A DNA stretch of 64,000 bases from Streptomyces sp. CoH27 (GTDB taxonomy: Bacteria; Actinomycetota; Actinomycetes; Streptomycetales; Streptomycetaceae), in the NCBI RefSeq assembly GCF_020181035.1, contig NZ_JAIQYY010000003.1, positions 35,439-99,438 on the forward strand. Reading direction: 5' to 3'. A model generated the notes under the pieces. That model did no database searches, was not told the DNA's origin, and worked only from the letters and a program-made list of their open reading frames with translations. The position numbers and the translations under genes were made by a program. Shown piece by piece: positions 1 to 8,032 of this stretch (position 1 is the first letter of the stretch; every line of letters begins with the position of its first letter).

Positions 1-687
1 GGCCTCGACCAGCCGCTTCATGCCGGGCTGGTCGGTCACGCAGCCCACCAGGCCGAGCGTCCGGGCCAGCGTCAGGTCGCGCTCGTCGTTGACGGTCCAG
101 GCCATCACGTCGATGCCGGCGGCGCCGCACTTCTCCACGATGGCCCGGTTCACGTGCCGCAGGTCCACGCTGACCAGGGTGGAACCGACCTTCTGGGCGC
201 GGCCGACGAAGGTGTCGCGGTGCGCGCTGGGGCCTGCCACCAGCACGGTGCGGGCCTGTGGCAGCAGGTTGTGGATCTCGATCAGCGCCACGTCGTGGAA
301 CGACAGCACCGAGACCCGGTCCAGCAGGTCGCGGTCGGTGAGCACCTTGGCCAGCGACCGGGCGGCCGCCACGTCCTTGATCTCCGCCTGGATCGGCAGC
401 GTCGGCCCGACGGCGTCCAGCACCTCCCCGAACGTGGGGATGCGCTCGCCGAGGCCGGCGTCGAGCTTCTTGAGCTTCCGCAGCTTCTGGTCGGCGATCG
501 GACCGGAGCCGTTCGTCGTGCGGTCCAGAGTCTCGTCGTGCATGACGACCAGCTCGCCGTCCTTGCTCAGGTGCAGGTCCAGTTCGATGCCGTCCAGCCC
601 CTCGCGTTCGGCCCGCAGGAAGGAGCGCAGGGTGTTCTCCGGCTCGGCGGCCATGACACCGCGGTGGCCGATGGTGAAGAAAGACAC
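1..687 (-). CDS. Glycerophosphodiester phosphodiesterase (partial, runs off left edge)
   Basis: Hydrolyses glycerophosphodiesters from deacylated phospholipids to glycerol-3-phosphate plus an alcohol. The visible 229 codons show the GDPD signatures in order: GHRG near residue 8, PENTL, the metal-binding ELDLHLS pair, VVMHDETLDRTTNG, later the IQAEIK strand, and VMAWTVNDERD near the end. No stop is reached before base 1, so a short C-terminus is missing. No signal peptide is seen at the chosen start, so the enzyme is probably cytoplasmic. Start is GTG 687, with AAGGA about 10 bases upstream; an in-frame GTG at 729 is the alternative. Confidence 0.9.
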   Translation of the reverse strand, partial: MSFFTIGHRGVMAAEPENTLRSFLRAEREGLDGIELDLHLSKDGELVVMHDETLDRTTNGSGPIADQKLRKLKKLDAGLGERIPTFGEVLDAVGPTLPIQAEIKDVAAARSLAKVLTDRDLLDRVSVLSFHDVALIEIHNLLPQARTVLVAGPSAHRDTFVGRAQKVGSTLVSVDLRHVNRAIVEKCGAAGIDVMAWTVNDERDLTLARTLGLVGCVTDQPGMKRLVEA

Positions 688-1128
688 TCGGTTGCCGTCC
701 TTGGGTGTGGTGGTCCGGGGCAGCCGCACGAGCGCCGTACCCCCGCCTGGCGGCGGGCGACCACCCGTGGGACGCCCCAGCCTAATGGGCCCGTCCGGCC
801 GCGCGCTCCGGGCCGCCTGGACCGCGCCGGAGCGCGCCCCAGGACACAGAGCGAGTTGAGGGGCGAGGCGCTGGGGGGTCTGTGTCGAGCAGCACGGGCG
901 GCGACTAGGGGCACGGCACGGCATGGCCGAGTGTGTTCGAGCACGAACTGCTACGCCGCGCCGCCCGGGCGGTCATGGGCGCTCCCCGAAGGGCACGGCG
1001 CACCGACGCAATGCGGCATGCCAGGTGACGGAACCGCCGTGCCGGGCGCGGGACGGGTGGGCGGGGGACGGATGACAGCCGCCGGAGGGCTCCGCATCGT
1101 TGTCGTCGGCTTCCAGTACCGTTCTGGC
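688..1128. other. Intergenic region without a supported gene
   Basis: About 440 bases between a leftward and a rightward gene, so it should hold divergent promoters. Open frames crossing it have no recognisable protein content. The only structure I can point to is a 14-base inverted repeat at 935-948 (GTTCG-N4-CGAAC). No clean -35/-10 pair or RNA gene is visible. Confidence 0.5.
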
Positions 1129-1134
1129 GTGTCC

Positions 1135-1839
1135 ATGCCTCCGGCGCCGCAGTCGCCGTATCAGACGCCCCTCTCCCCCTGGGGCGCCCCACTCCCGGCC
1201 CCTCCGGAGAAGAGCCGGGTCGGCCTCATGGCCGGGATCATCGGCGGGGTCCTCCTCCTGATCGTGGCTCTCCTGGCGACGCTGGTGCTGGTAGGAAAGA
1301 AGATCGAGAATGGCCTTCCGCGGGCCGAGTACGCCTTGACCGTGCCCAGGGCAGTGCTCGACGGCGATGACGAGCTGACCAGGGACGAGTCCGCGACCCT
1401 GGGCCGGGCGATGAAGAGGAGTTGGAGCCGCAGCTGGGATGCCGAGGCCGTCCACGGTCTCGTCGCGAGGTACCGCCCGGTCAGCGGCGACCGGGGCGAG
1501 CTCACCGTGGCCGCCATGTACGGCCGGTTCAGGGACATCGCCGGGGTGCGCGCCCGCGTGCTGGCGGGCAACCGCGCCCGCGCCACCCAGGTGAAGGTGC
1601 TCGTGCCGCCGCAGGACGTCACCCCGTCCGGCTCCCGCGTCAGGGTCGACTGCGAGGTACTGACCCGGACCTGGGCCGACGGGGCGAAGCTCACCTACCC
1701 GGTCTGCGCCTGGGCGGACGGCAACACCTGGGGTCGGGTGGCGTACATGACCCTCGACACCGCGCTGAACGTCGACCTGAAGAACGAGGCCAGGACCACG
1801 CTCCGGATCCGCTCCGCGATGGTGAGGCCGATCAGGTGA
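1135..1839 (+). CDS. Membrane-anchored hypothetical protein
   Basis: About 234 residues. A proline-rich cytosolic N-terminus (residues 1-28) is followed by one strong membrane helix (about 33-55, with GGVLLLIVALLATLVLV) and an outer domain of about 180 residues with two cysteines (VDCEVLTRTW and YPVCAWADG) that could form a disulfide. The outer domain shares a general plan with many Streptomyces single-pass proteins, but I recognise no family. ATG 1135 is chosen; GTG 1129 is two codons upstream and equally possible. No strong ribosome site precedes either. Confidence 0.75.
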   Translation: MPPAPQSPYQTPLSPWGAPLPAPPEKSRVGLMAGIIGGVLLLIVALLATLVLVGKKIENGLPRAEYALTVPRAVLDGDDELTRDESATLGRAMKRSWSRSWDAEAVHGLVARYRPVSGDRGELTVAAMYGRFRDIAGVRARVLAGNRARATQVKVLVPPQDVTPSGSRVRVDCEVLTRTWADGAKLTYPVCAWADGNTWGRVAYMTLDTALNVDLKNEARTTLRIRSAMVRPIR

Positions 1840-1902
1840 CCGTTCCCGCCGCCCGTGTCCAGCCTCAGCAGCTCCAGTGAGGGGGCCGGCGACAGGAACA
1901 AT

Positions 1903-1949
1903 CGTCAATTACAAGTTGACGCTGAGGGGTCGTCAACTTACGATTGACG
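1903..1949 (+). promoter_or_regulatory. Leaderless promoter with two tandem palindromic operators
   Basis: Two copies of CGTCAA-N7-TTGACG lie at 1903-1921 and 1931-1949, 28 bases apart. TTGACG at 1916-1921 and TACGAT at 1939-1944, separated by 17 bases, form a near-consensus -35/-10 pair. The expected transcription start falls on or within a base of the ATG at 1951, so the mRNA should be leaderless. The -35 is the right arm of operator 1 and the -10 lies inside operator 2, so a bound protein would block polymerase. Autorepression by the HTH protein encoded just downstream is the simplest inference. Confidence 0.8.
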
Positions 1950-1950
1950 C

Positions 1951-2655
1951 ATGAGCCCACTCGACATCAACCTCGCAGATCTGATCGCCCGTCTCGACGA
2001 GGAACTTCCCGGCGCCGACGACCTGGCCCGCATCAGCGAGGCGCGACTTCGTGCCCAGACGCTGTCCGACCTCGGTGACCAGCTCATCGACCACTACGTC
2101 AGCAAGGCCAAGCGGAGCGGCGCGTCATGGACCGAGATCGGCGACGCCATCGGGGTGTCCAAACAGGCCGCCCAGCAACGCCACGCGCCCAACCCGTTCG
2201 AGCGGTTCACCAACCTGAACCGGCACAGCATCGTGCTGGCGCAGGAGGCCGCCCGAACCCACAAGCACGACTTCATCGGCACCGAACACATGCTGCTCGG
2301 CCTGCTCGGCGAACCGCGGGGCCTGGCATACGAGGTGCTGGTGGGGAAAGCCGAGTCGGAGCAACGCGTCCGTGACGCGATCGAGGAAGCGATGCCGCCG
2401 GCCGGGAAGAAGGCGCCGCGGGGTCACATCGCGTTCCGGCCGGAGAGCAAGGAGGCCATCGAGCAGGCACTGCGCGCGTCGGCCGACCTCGGTCACGACT
2501 GGGTCGGCACGGAACACACGCTGCTGGGCCTGATCCGCGTCGAGGAAAGCCCGGCCGCGCAGATCCTGCGCAACCTCGGCTTCACGTCGGACGAGCTGCA
2601 CGAGACGGTCAGGACCGAGATCGCCGAACGGCTCGCCGTGCGCGACGAGCAGTAA
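1951..2655 (+). CDS. HTH regulator with C-terminal double Clp-N domain
   Basis: 234 residues. Residues 50-75 read as a helix-turn-helix (SWTEIGDAIGVSKQAAQQRH). From about residue 85 onward there are two Clp N-terminal repeats (FIGTEHMLLGLLGE and DWVGTEHTLLGLIR), the fold that ClpA/ClpC use to bind substrates and adaptors. There is no AAA+ ATPase module. Such proteins are known in actinobacteria and are thought to couple proteotoxic or Clp-related signals to transcription. The ATG directly follows a leaderless promoter with two palindromes, consistent with self-regulation. Function is inferred from domains only. Confidence 0.88.
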   Translation: MSPLDINLADLIARLDEELPGADDLARISEARLRAQTLSDLGDQLIDHYVSKAKRSGASWTEIGDAIGVSKQAAQQRHAPNPFERFTNLNRHSIVLAQEAARTHKHDFIGTEHMLLGLLGEPRGLAYEVLVGKAESEQRVRDAIEEAMPPAGKKAPRGHIAFRPESKEAIEQALRASADLGHDWVGTEHTLLGLIRVEESPAAQILRNLGFTSDELHETVRTEIAERLAVRDEQ

Positions 2656-2750
2656 CGAAACGGTCAGCCTCCGCGCAGGACCGAACCGCCACAGGCTTGT
2701 CACCCGCCATCGCCAAAAGCCTTGCAGCGCCCGGTGATGGCCGACGAACG

Positions 2751-3719
2751 TCAGGCCGGTGCACCGGGCAGGGCGCCCTGCCCGGTGACCGCGTTGCGGT
2801 TCAGCAGTGCTGCGCACCACCGGAAATGGCCGTCGCTGCCGTCCAGGCTGAACAGGTCGTAGGTGGTCAGGGCATATGCCGCCTGGTACAGCGCCAGCAC
2901 CTCCGCGTCATAGCCCAGTGCCTCCGCGAACAAGCTGGTGAGTGCGGCCGTGTGGTGCTCCGCGTGGGGGCCGTACATGTCCCAGATCGCGGCCGTCACC
3001 GCTGCCTCGAACGCCGGGTCGCCGGCCGTGGTGAAGAAACCGAAGTCCAGGACCGCCACCGGAACTTCGGCGTCGTCGACGTGGACGTTGGGCGGGACCA
3101 GGTCGCCATGGACGGCCGTGACGGGCGTGGCGGGCAGGGCCCGCAACGCCCTGGTGGTCCGCTCGACCGCCACGGCCAGCCCGGGTACCGCCGCGGCGAG
3201 CACCTCCCCGTCGCGGCGGGTGGCACGCTCGACCAGGGCGGCGAGTGCGTCGGGGAAGCGGGTGTGGCCGTCCCACAGCGGGCGGTCGTCGCCCTGGACG
3301 GTCAGCTGCCGCATCGCGGGCGAGCCCGGCACGGACGCCAGGCCGCGCAGCACGGTGAGCAGGGTGCCGGTCTCGCGTGCGGGCATGTCCCGTGCCGGGG
3401 GCGTGTTCCCGGCGCCGCCGCGCAGGGGCGCCCCGGGCAGCTCGCGCTCGTAGGTGACAAGCACTCCGTCGCGCTCCTCGACGGCAAGGATCTGTGGGGT
3501 GGCGAACGGCAGCGGATGCCGCGCGATGTCCGCGTAGACCTGCCGGATCAGGCCGAGGCCGACCGGCGGCCGCCCGCTCCACACCTTGGCGACCAAGCCC
3601 TCGCCGAGCCGGTAGACCGCGCCCTCGACACCCGCGGCCAGCGGCTGCGGGTCACAGTGGCCTCGCGTGGCGAAGTACGCGAGCCAGTCGTCGGTGTGCC
3701 GTTGGAGGTGTTCGACCAT
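2751..3719 (-). CDS. Aminoglycoside phosphotransferase-fold kinase
   Basis: About 322 residues with the APH/choline kinase fold. An N-terminal lobe has VYRLGEGLVAKVWSG (nucleotide-binding lysine); the catalytic loop is AVHGDLVPPNVHV and the metal-binding motif is VLDFGFF. The substrate is unknown: the family covers antibiotic, choline, fructosamine and homoserine kinases, and nothing here proves drug resistance. Start ATG 3719 is chosen; ATG 3761 would add 14 residues. It stands alone, with a scarred region upstream. Confidence 0.85.
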   Translation of the reverse strand: MVEHLQRHTDDWLAYFATRGHCDPQPLAAGVEGAVYRLGEGLVAKVWSGRPPVGLGLIRQVYADIARHPLPFATPQILAVEERDGVLVTYERELPGAPLRGGAGNTPPARDMPARETGTLLTVLRGLASVPGSPAMRQLTVQGDDRPLWDGHTRFPDALAALVERATRRDGEVLAAAVPGLAVAVERTTRALRALPATPVTAVHGDLVPPNVHVDDAEVPVAVLDFGFFTTAGDPAFEAAVTAAIWDMYGPHAEHHTAALTSLFAEALGYDAEVLALYQAAYALTTYDLFSLDGSDGHFRWCAALLNRNAVTGQGALPGAPA

Positions 3720-3964
3720 GGGAGGCAGTACATCCCGCCGGCCTGGTCCGTGCACCTCCATAACGCCATGAGCGGGCCGCGCGCATGCGGGCCGGACCAC
3801 TACCGCCGGCCGCGCTGCCGCACCGGGCCGCTGACCAGCGCGCCGTCGAGCCGGTACGCCAGGACATCCCCGACCATCCGCAGGCCGGACAGGTCCGCAT
3901 CGACCTCCGCGTGGGCCCGAGGCGGCCAGGAGCACACGTGCGGTCGGTTGTGGGGCGGCCGTCG
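3720..3964. other. Gap with a possible gene remnant
   Basis: About 245 bases. On the minus strand around 3800-3915 a frame reads VDADLSGLRMVGDVLAY and continues to a stop near 3800, which looks like the C-terminus of a protein but has no start and no recognised family. Given the neighbouring truncated genes it may be another remnant. Otherwise nothing is visible. Confidence 0.3.
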
Positions 3965-4310
3965 TCAGCGGCCGGGGACGGCCAGGTCGCCCTCGACGTA
4001 CTGGGCGCGACCGAAGCCGAAGGACCAGTCCTGAGGGCCGTTCTCGATGATGCCGATGAAGACGTCCTCGCCGGCGATGCCGAGAGGTTCCAGCTGCTTG
4101 GCGATGGTTCGGAAGAGCTGTTGCTTGACCTCGGTGGTGCGTCCCGCCTGGGTGAAGATCTGGATCATCACCAGCTGGTCGGTCCGCTCGAAGCCCAGGC
4201 CCGCGTCGAGGGCCATGATGTGGTCCGCGTCGTGCTCGGTGATGACCTGGAACCGGTCCCGCTCGGGGACCTCCAGGACATCCACGATCCCCCGGTGTGC
4301 CGCGTCGGCG
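3965..4310 (-). pseudogene. Tautomerase-family gene lacking its 5' end
   Basis: From about residue 30 of the open frame the protein matches the tautomerase/4-oxalocrotonate-like family: VLEVPERDRFQVITEHDADH, then LVMIQIFTQAGRTTEVKQ, then EDVFIGIIENGPQDWSFGFG and a natural stop. Family members begin with Pro immediately after Met, the catalytic base of the fold. That first beta strand is absent; the upstream codons are unrelated Arg/Gly-rich sequence that overlaps the MFS remnant. The gene is therefore 5'-truncated and should be inactive as a tautomerase unless rescued by a downstream start. Confidence 0.7.
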
Positions 4311-4775
4311 CTCTGCTCGCCGCGCTCGCCTGGCCCCTGGCCCCACCGCCGGAACCCAGGGGCGGCCGAGGCGGCCACGAGGACCGAACGGCCACGCACT
4401 CACCGCTGGTTCCTCGCGCTGCTCGCCAGCTACACCTTCGAAGGCATCGGCTACATCATCGCCGGCACCTTCCTCGTCGCCGCGATCCAGCAGGGGGTCA
4501 AGGGCTGGCTCGGCTCCGGGGCCTGGATCGTGGTCGGCCTCGCCGCCCTTCCCTCGTGCGCGCTGTGGACCCGGCTGGCCCGCCGCTGGTCCCGGCCGGC
4601 CCTGCTGCTCACCTCGCTGACCATCCAGGCCGTCGGCATCGCCCTGCCGGCGCTGCTGGGCGGTGCCACGCCCGCGCTCGTGTCCGCCGTGCTGTTCGGC
4701 GCCACCTTCATGGGTGTCAGCACGATGGCACTGTCCATCGGCACCCACCTTCAAGTGCCCCGCGCCAGCAGGAGT
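4300..4775 (+). pseudogene. YbfB/YjiJ-like MFS transporter remnant
   Basis: A clear internal piece of a major facilitator protein is readable at about 4395-4773: RTHRWFLALLASYTFEGIGY, then two or three more membrane helices, ending at IGTHLQVPRA. Just upstream a different frame encodes ALLAALAWPLAPPPEP, which fits the preceding segment of the same family, so a frameshift lies near 4345-4390. Neither the first half nor the last quarter of the transporter is present. The fragment abuts the truncated tautomerase near 4305, so this is a rearrangement scar. Confidence 0.75.
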
Positions 4776-4845
4776 CACCGCCGCCGCTCGTGCGGGTGGA
4801 TACCTGTGGTTGTGCTCTGCGCCGGCGGGGGCATGGCGCCCGGGT

Positions 4846-5304
4846 TCACTGCCGTGCGGCTGCCGCGGGCGTTCTGCCGCAGTCCGGGCACAGCCCGGAC
4901 AGCTCCACCGTGTGCCGGACGTTCGCGAACCCGGAGGTCCGTGCGATGGTGTCGGCCCATTCCTCCACCGGTCCGGAGTCGACGGGGCGGCTCAGGCCGC
5001 ATTCGGTGCAGATGAGGTAGTGGCGGTGTTCGGGGCCGGGGCGGTAGCGGAAGAGGCGTTCACCGCTGGTGTCGCGGACCATGTCGGCCCGGCCGGCGGC
5101 GGCCAGGGCGGTCAGGGTGCGGTAGACCGTGGAGAGGCCGACCGGTGAGCCTGCGGCGGCGAGTTGGTTGTGGAGGGTTTGGGCGCCGACGAAGCCCTCG
5201 GCGCGGATGAGGGCCTCGACGACGACGGTGCGTTGCTGGGTGTGCCGGCCGATCAGCGTGACGTCGGCTGATGGTGTGGGGGTGGGCTGCCGGTCGGGTT
5301 CCAT
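4846..5304 (-). CDS. zur: Zinc uptake regulator, Fur family
   Basis: 152 residues with the Fur fold: winged helix about 20-85 (GLSTVYRTLTALAAAGRADM) and a dimerisation domain with the metal sites HRHYLICTECG and CPDCG (two CxxC pairs for the structural zinc). Zur binds Zn(II) and represses zinc uptake genes through a 7-1-7 inverted repeat. It is the last gene of the importer operon, 13 bases after the permease stop, and perfect or near-perfect Zur boxes lie at 9085, 9113 and 13287, so it probably represses its own operon. ATG 5304 has GAAGG upstream. Confidence 0.93.
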   Translation of the reverse strand: MEPDRQPTPTPSADVTLIGRHTQQRTVVVEALIRAEGFVGAQTLHNQLAAAGSPVGLSTVYRTLTALAAAGRADMVRDTSGERLFRYRPGPEHRHYLICTECGLSRPVDSGPVEEWADTIARTSGFANVRHTVELSGLCPDCGRTPAAAARQ

Positions 5305-5317
5305 CGGGTGCCTTCGC

Positions 5318-6187
5318 TCAGGTGCCGCTGGGGACGGCAGTTCGCATACGAGGGCCGGGAGCGGGCCGTCGTATGAGGAACGTCGCGGCGTATACGGCCG
5401 TGGCGGCGGCCATGATGGCGAAGCTCGGCGGCATCTTCGGCACCGTGTACGAGGCGAACAGTCCCGCCCACATCTCCAGCACCGCCAGAGCGGCGGAGAG
5501 GGCGAGTGCCCGGTAGGGGCGGTCGGTGAGGCGGATCGCGGCGCCGGCGGGGGCGGCGAGCAGGCCGAGCAGCAGCAGGGAACCGACCGCCTGCGTGGCC
5601 TCGGCGGCGCTGATCCCGGCCAGGGCGAGGAAGCCGTACCCGAGAAGGCGGACCGGTACGCCGCGGGCGGCGGCCACGGCCTCGTCGAGCGTGGCGAACA
5701 GCAGCGGCCGCGCGATCAGCACCACCAGCAGGCCGACCCCGGCGGCCACCAGGGCGGCGGCGGCCGCGCTGCCGGAGGAGAGGCCGTAGATGGAGCCGAA
5801 CAGCACACTCACGCCGGCGGTGCCGTTCGTGGTGCTGCGGGAGGTGGTGTAGAGGGTGATGAAGAAGGCGCCCAGGCCCAGGATCCAGGAGAAGACGCTG
5901 CCGATGACCACGTCGTCGGGCCGGGCCGTGCGGCCGAGGGTGCCGAAGAGCACCGCCACGGCGATGGTGGCGGCGAACAGCCCGAGCCGCAGGTCGGCAC
6001 CGAAGGCGAGGGCGGCCATCGCGCCGGTGAAGGCGACATGACTGAGCGCGTCGCCGGTGAAGACCTGGGCCCGCAGGACGAGGAAGTAGCCGACCAGTCC
6101 GCAGGCCGCGGCGATGGCGGTTCCGGCGAGGAAGGCGTGCAGGAAGAACGGGTGGGACAGCGGGGAGGCGGCGAGCAGGACGGTCAT
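5318..6187 (-). CDS. Metal (zinc-type) ABC transporter permease 2
   Basis: 289 residues, about eight membrane helices, ABC-3 (ZnuB/TroCD) family. It opens with SHPFFLHAFLAGTAIAAACG and carries the family core VFTGDALSHVAFTGA and RGVPVRLLGYGFLALAGISAAEATQAVG. Its ATG overlaps the stop of the preceding permease (ATGA), so the two are translated together and probably form a heterodimeric channel as in TroCD/SitCD-type importers rather than the ZnuB homodimer. Confidence 0.92.
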   Translation of the reverse strand: MTVLLAASPLSHPFFLHAFLAGTAIAAACGLVGYFLVLRAQVFTGDALSHVAFTGAMAALAFGADLRLGLFAATIAVAVLFGTLGRTARPDDVVIGSVFSWILGLGAFFITLYTTSRSTTNGTAGVSVLFGSIYGLSSGSAAAAALVAAGVGLLVVLIARPLLFATLDEAVAAARGVPVRLLGYGFLALAGISAAEATQAVGSLLLLGLLAAPAGAAIRLTDRPYRALALSAALAVLEMWAGLFASYTVPKMPPSFAIMAAATAVYAATFLIRRPAPGPRMRTAVPSGT

Positions 6188-7095
6188 GCGACCACCTCCT
6201 TGGCGGCAGGCGTGGGCCCGGCTCCGGTGCGGCTGAGTACCTCGCGCAGTGCACGCCGGCCCAGCGCGAGCAGGTATCCGGCGAAGGCGATGGACGTCAC
6301 GAAGAAGCCCAAGGGGTAGGGGGAGTAGTAGGCGGCGGTCAGCCCGAGCCAGGTCGCGGCGAAGGCCAGCAGGACGGCCAGGGCCAGACTCAACGCCGGG
6401 CGGGCGGTGAGGACCTGCGCGGTGGCGGCCGGGATCACCATGAGGGCGAAGACCAGCAGGGTCCCGGTGATCTGGCTCGCCTCGGCAGTGGCCGCGCCGA
6501 GCAGGACGAGGAAGACCACGGACAGCGTGCGGACCGGCACTCCGCGCCCGGCGGCGACCTGTGGGTCGATGGACGCGAACAGCAGTGGTCTGCCGATCAG
6601 CGCCAGCACCGCGAGCACCACCGCACCGACCACTGTCAACACGGTCACCTGGGAGGAGGTGATGCCCAGGAAGGTGCCGAAGAGGATGGTCTGCGGCCCC
6701 TCCAACAGCCCCCGGTACAGGGCGGTGAACAGGAACCCGGACGCGAGCAGGAACGCCTGCACGGTCCCGGTCAGCGCGGAGTCCTCGTGCTCACCGCCAC
6801 CGCGCAGGGCCGCGATGACCAGCGCAGCGGCCACGCACAGCGTGAAGTAGCCGTAGACCGCGCTGAACCCGAGCAGGAGCGCCCCGGCCGCGCCGGGGAA
6901 GGCGACGGCGGAGACGGTGTGCGCGGCGAACGTCTGCCGGCGCAGCACCACGAACCAGCCCACGACCGCGGAGACCACGGCCACGACCGCGCCGGCGCGG
7001 AACGCGTTGACCATGAACGGGTAGGACCACATGTCCTGGAAGTCGGTGAGGAGGTTCCACGACCAGGCCGGGGCCCCCGTCTCAGCGAGCCTCAT
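6184..7095 (-). CDS. Metal (zinc-type) ABC transporter permease 1
   Basis: 303 residues, ABC-3 family, with helices from about residue 30. Family hallmarks are FVVLRRQTFAAHTVSAVAFPG, RPLLFASIDPQVAAGRGVPV and a late helix pair ending LLALGRRALREVL. A soluble stretch (RGGGEHEDSALTG) sits between helices. The start ATG 7095 lies 14 bases inside the end of the ATPase gene, so translation is coupled. Pairs with the next permease. Zinc specificity is inferred from the Zur boxes and zur in the same operon. Confidence 0.92.
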   Translation of the reverse strand: MRLAETGAPAWSWNLLTDFQDMWSYPFMVNAFRAGAVVAVVSAVVGWFVVLRRQTFAAHTVSAVAFPGAAGALLLGFSAVYGYFTLCVAAALVIAALRGGGEHEDSALTGTVQAFLLASGFLFTALYRGLLEGPQTILFGTFLGITSSQVTVLTVVGAVVLAVLALIGRPLLFASIDPQVAAGRGVPVRTLSVVFLVLLGAATAEASQITGTLLVFALMVIPAATAQVLTARPALSLALAVLLAFAATWLGLTAAYYSPYPLGFFVTSIAFAGYLLALGRRALREVLSRTGAGPTPAAKEVVA

Positions 7096-8023
7096 GACCG
7101 CTCCCCGGGGTCTCGTGCCGGTCGGTGTGCACCGCGGGGGGCTCCGGCTGGCCCACCACGACCAGCCGGCCGCCCGAGGTCCGCAGCACCTCGACCGGTG
7201 TGCCGTACAGCCGGGTCAAGGTCTCGGAGGTGATGACCTCCGCGGGAGTGCCGGTGGCGGCGCCGCCCTCGGCCAGGTACACCACCCGGTCCAGGTGGTG
7301 CAGTATCGGGTTCACGTCATGGGCGACCATGACCACCGAAACGCCCTCCTGGTGGCAGATGCGCCCGATCAGCGCCGCGACCGCGCTCTGGTTGGGCAGG
7401 TCGAGGCTGTCCAACGGCTCGTCGAGCAGGAGCAGTTCCGGCCTTCGGACCAGTGCCTGGGCGATCAGCAGCCGCTGCTGCTCGCCGCCGGAACACTGCC
7501 CGATCGGCCGGTGTGCGTACGCCGACGCCCCGACCAGCTCGATCACCTCGTCCACCCGTGCACGGGCGGCCCGCCGGCGTGCACTCGGGAACGGCAGGGG
7601 CACCCCCCACCGGTCACCGTCCAGGCCCATGCGCACTACATCGATGCCGCGGATGCGCAGGGTGGCGTCGAAGCTGCGGCGCTGCGGCAGGTAGCCGATG
7701 CGGTCGTTGGCCTGCCCGGGCCGGGCGCCGAGCACCTGAACCTCGCCGGCCGCCGCGGGCAGGGCGCCGAGCAGGACCTTGATCATGGTGGACTTGCCGA
7801 CGCCGTTGGGGCCGAGGACGGTGGTGAACTCGCCGGCCCCGATGCGAAGGTCCACGCCCGACCACAACGTACGGCCGCCGACCCGTACGGCGGCGTCGCG
7901 CAGGGCGACCACCGGATCGCTTCCGGTTCCTGTGGCCGTGTCATGACCCCCGCTTCGGCGGCCGGGGACGGTGTGGCCGCTGGTGTGTGTGACGGCTTCG
8001 CGGGCCTTCGCTATCGGGTTCAT
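7082..8023 (-). CDS. znuC: Metal ABC transporter ATP-binding protein
   Basis: 313 residues. Walker A GPNGVGKST (about 70-78), Q-loop YLPQRR, signature CSGGEQQRLLIAQAL, Walker B ELLLLDEPLD and switch His in VVMVAHDVNP. The N-terminal 30 residues are low-complexity and strain-type variable. It starts 9 bases after the binding-protein gene and overlaps the next permease, so it energises this importer. Confidence 0.92.
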   Translation of the reverse strand: MNPIAKAREAVTHTSGHTVPGRRSGGHDTATGTGSDPVVALRDAAVRVGGRTLWSGVDLRIGAGEFTTVLGPNGVGKSTMIKVLLGALPAAAGEVQVLGARPGQANDRIGYLPQRRSFDATLRIRGIDVVRMGLDGDRWGVPLPFPSARRRAARARVDEVIELVGASAYAHRPIGQCSGGEQQRLLIAQALVRRPELLLLDEPLDSLDLPNQSAVAALIGRICHQEGVSVVMVAHDVNPILHHLDRVVYLAEGGAATGTPAEVITSETLTRLYGTPVEVLRTSGGRLVVVGQPEPPAVHTDRHETPGSGHEAR

Positions 8024-8032
8024 GGCTTCAGT

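Noticed and set aside
935..948. GTTCG-N4-CGAAC as a LexA/SOS box
   Set aside because: Actinobacterial LexA boxes have the arms in the opposite order (CGAAC-N4-GTTCG), and no SOS gene is adjacent.
2751..3719. Antibiotic resistance kinase
   Set aside because: Only the general APH fold is visible; there is no resistance context and the family has many metabolic members.
2751..4778. A single 675-codon leftward frame joining the kinase to upstream sequence
   Set aside because: Only the part from 3719 down has kinase homology; the upstream portion runs antisense to the MFS fragment and out of frame with the tautomerase.
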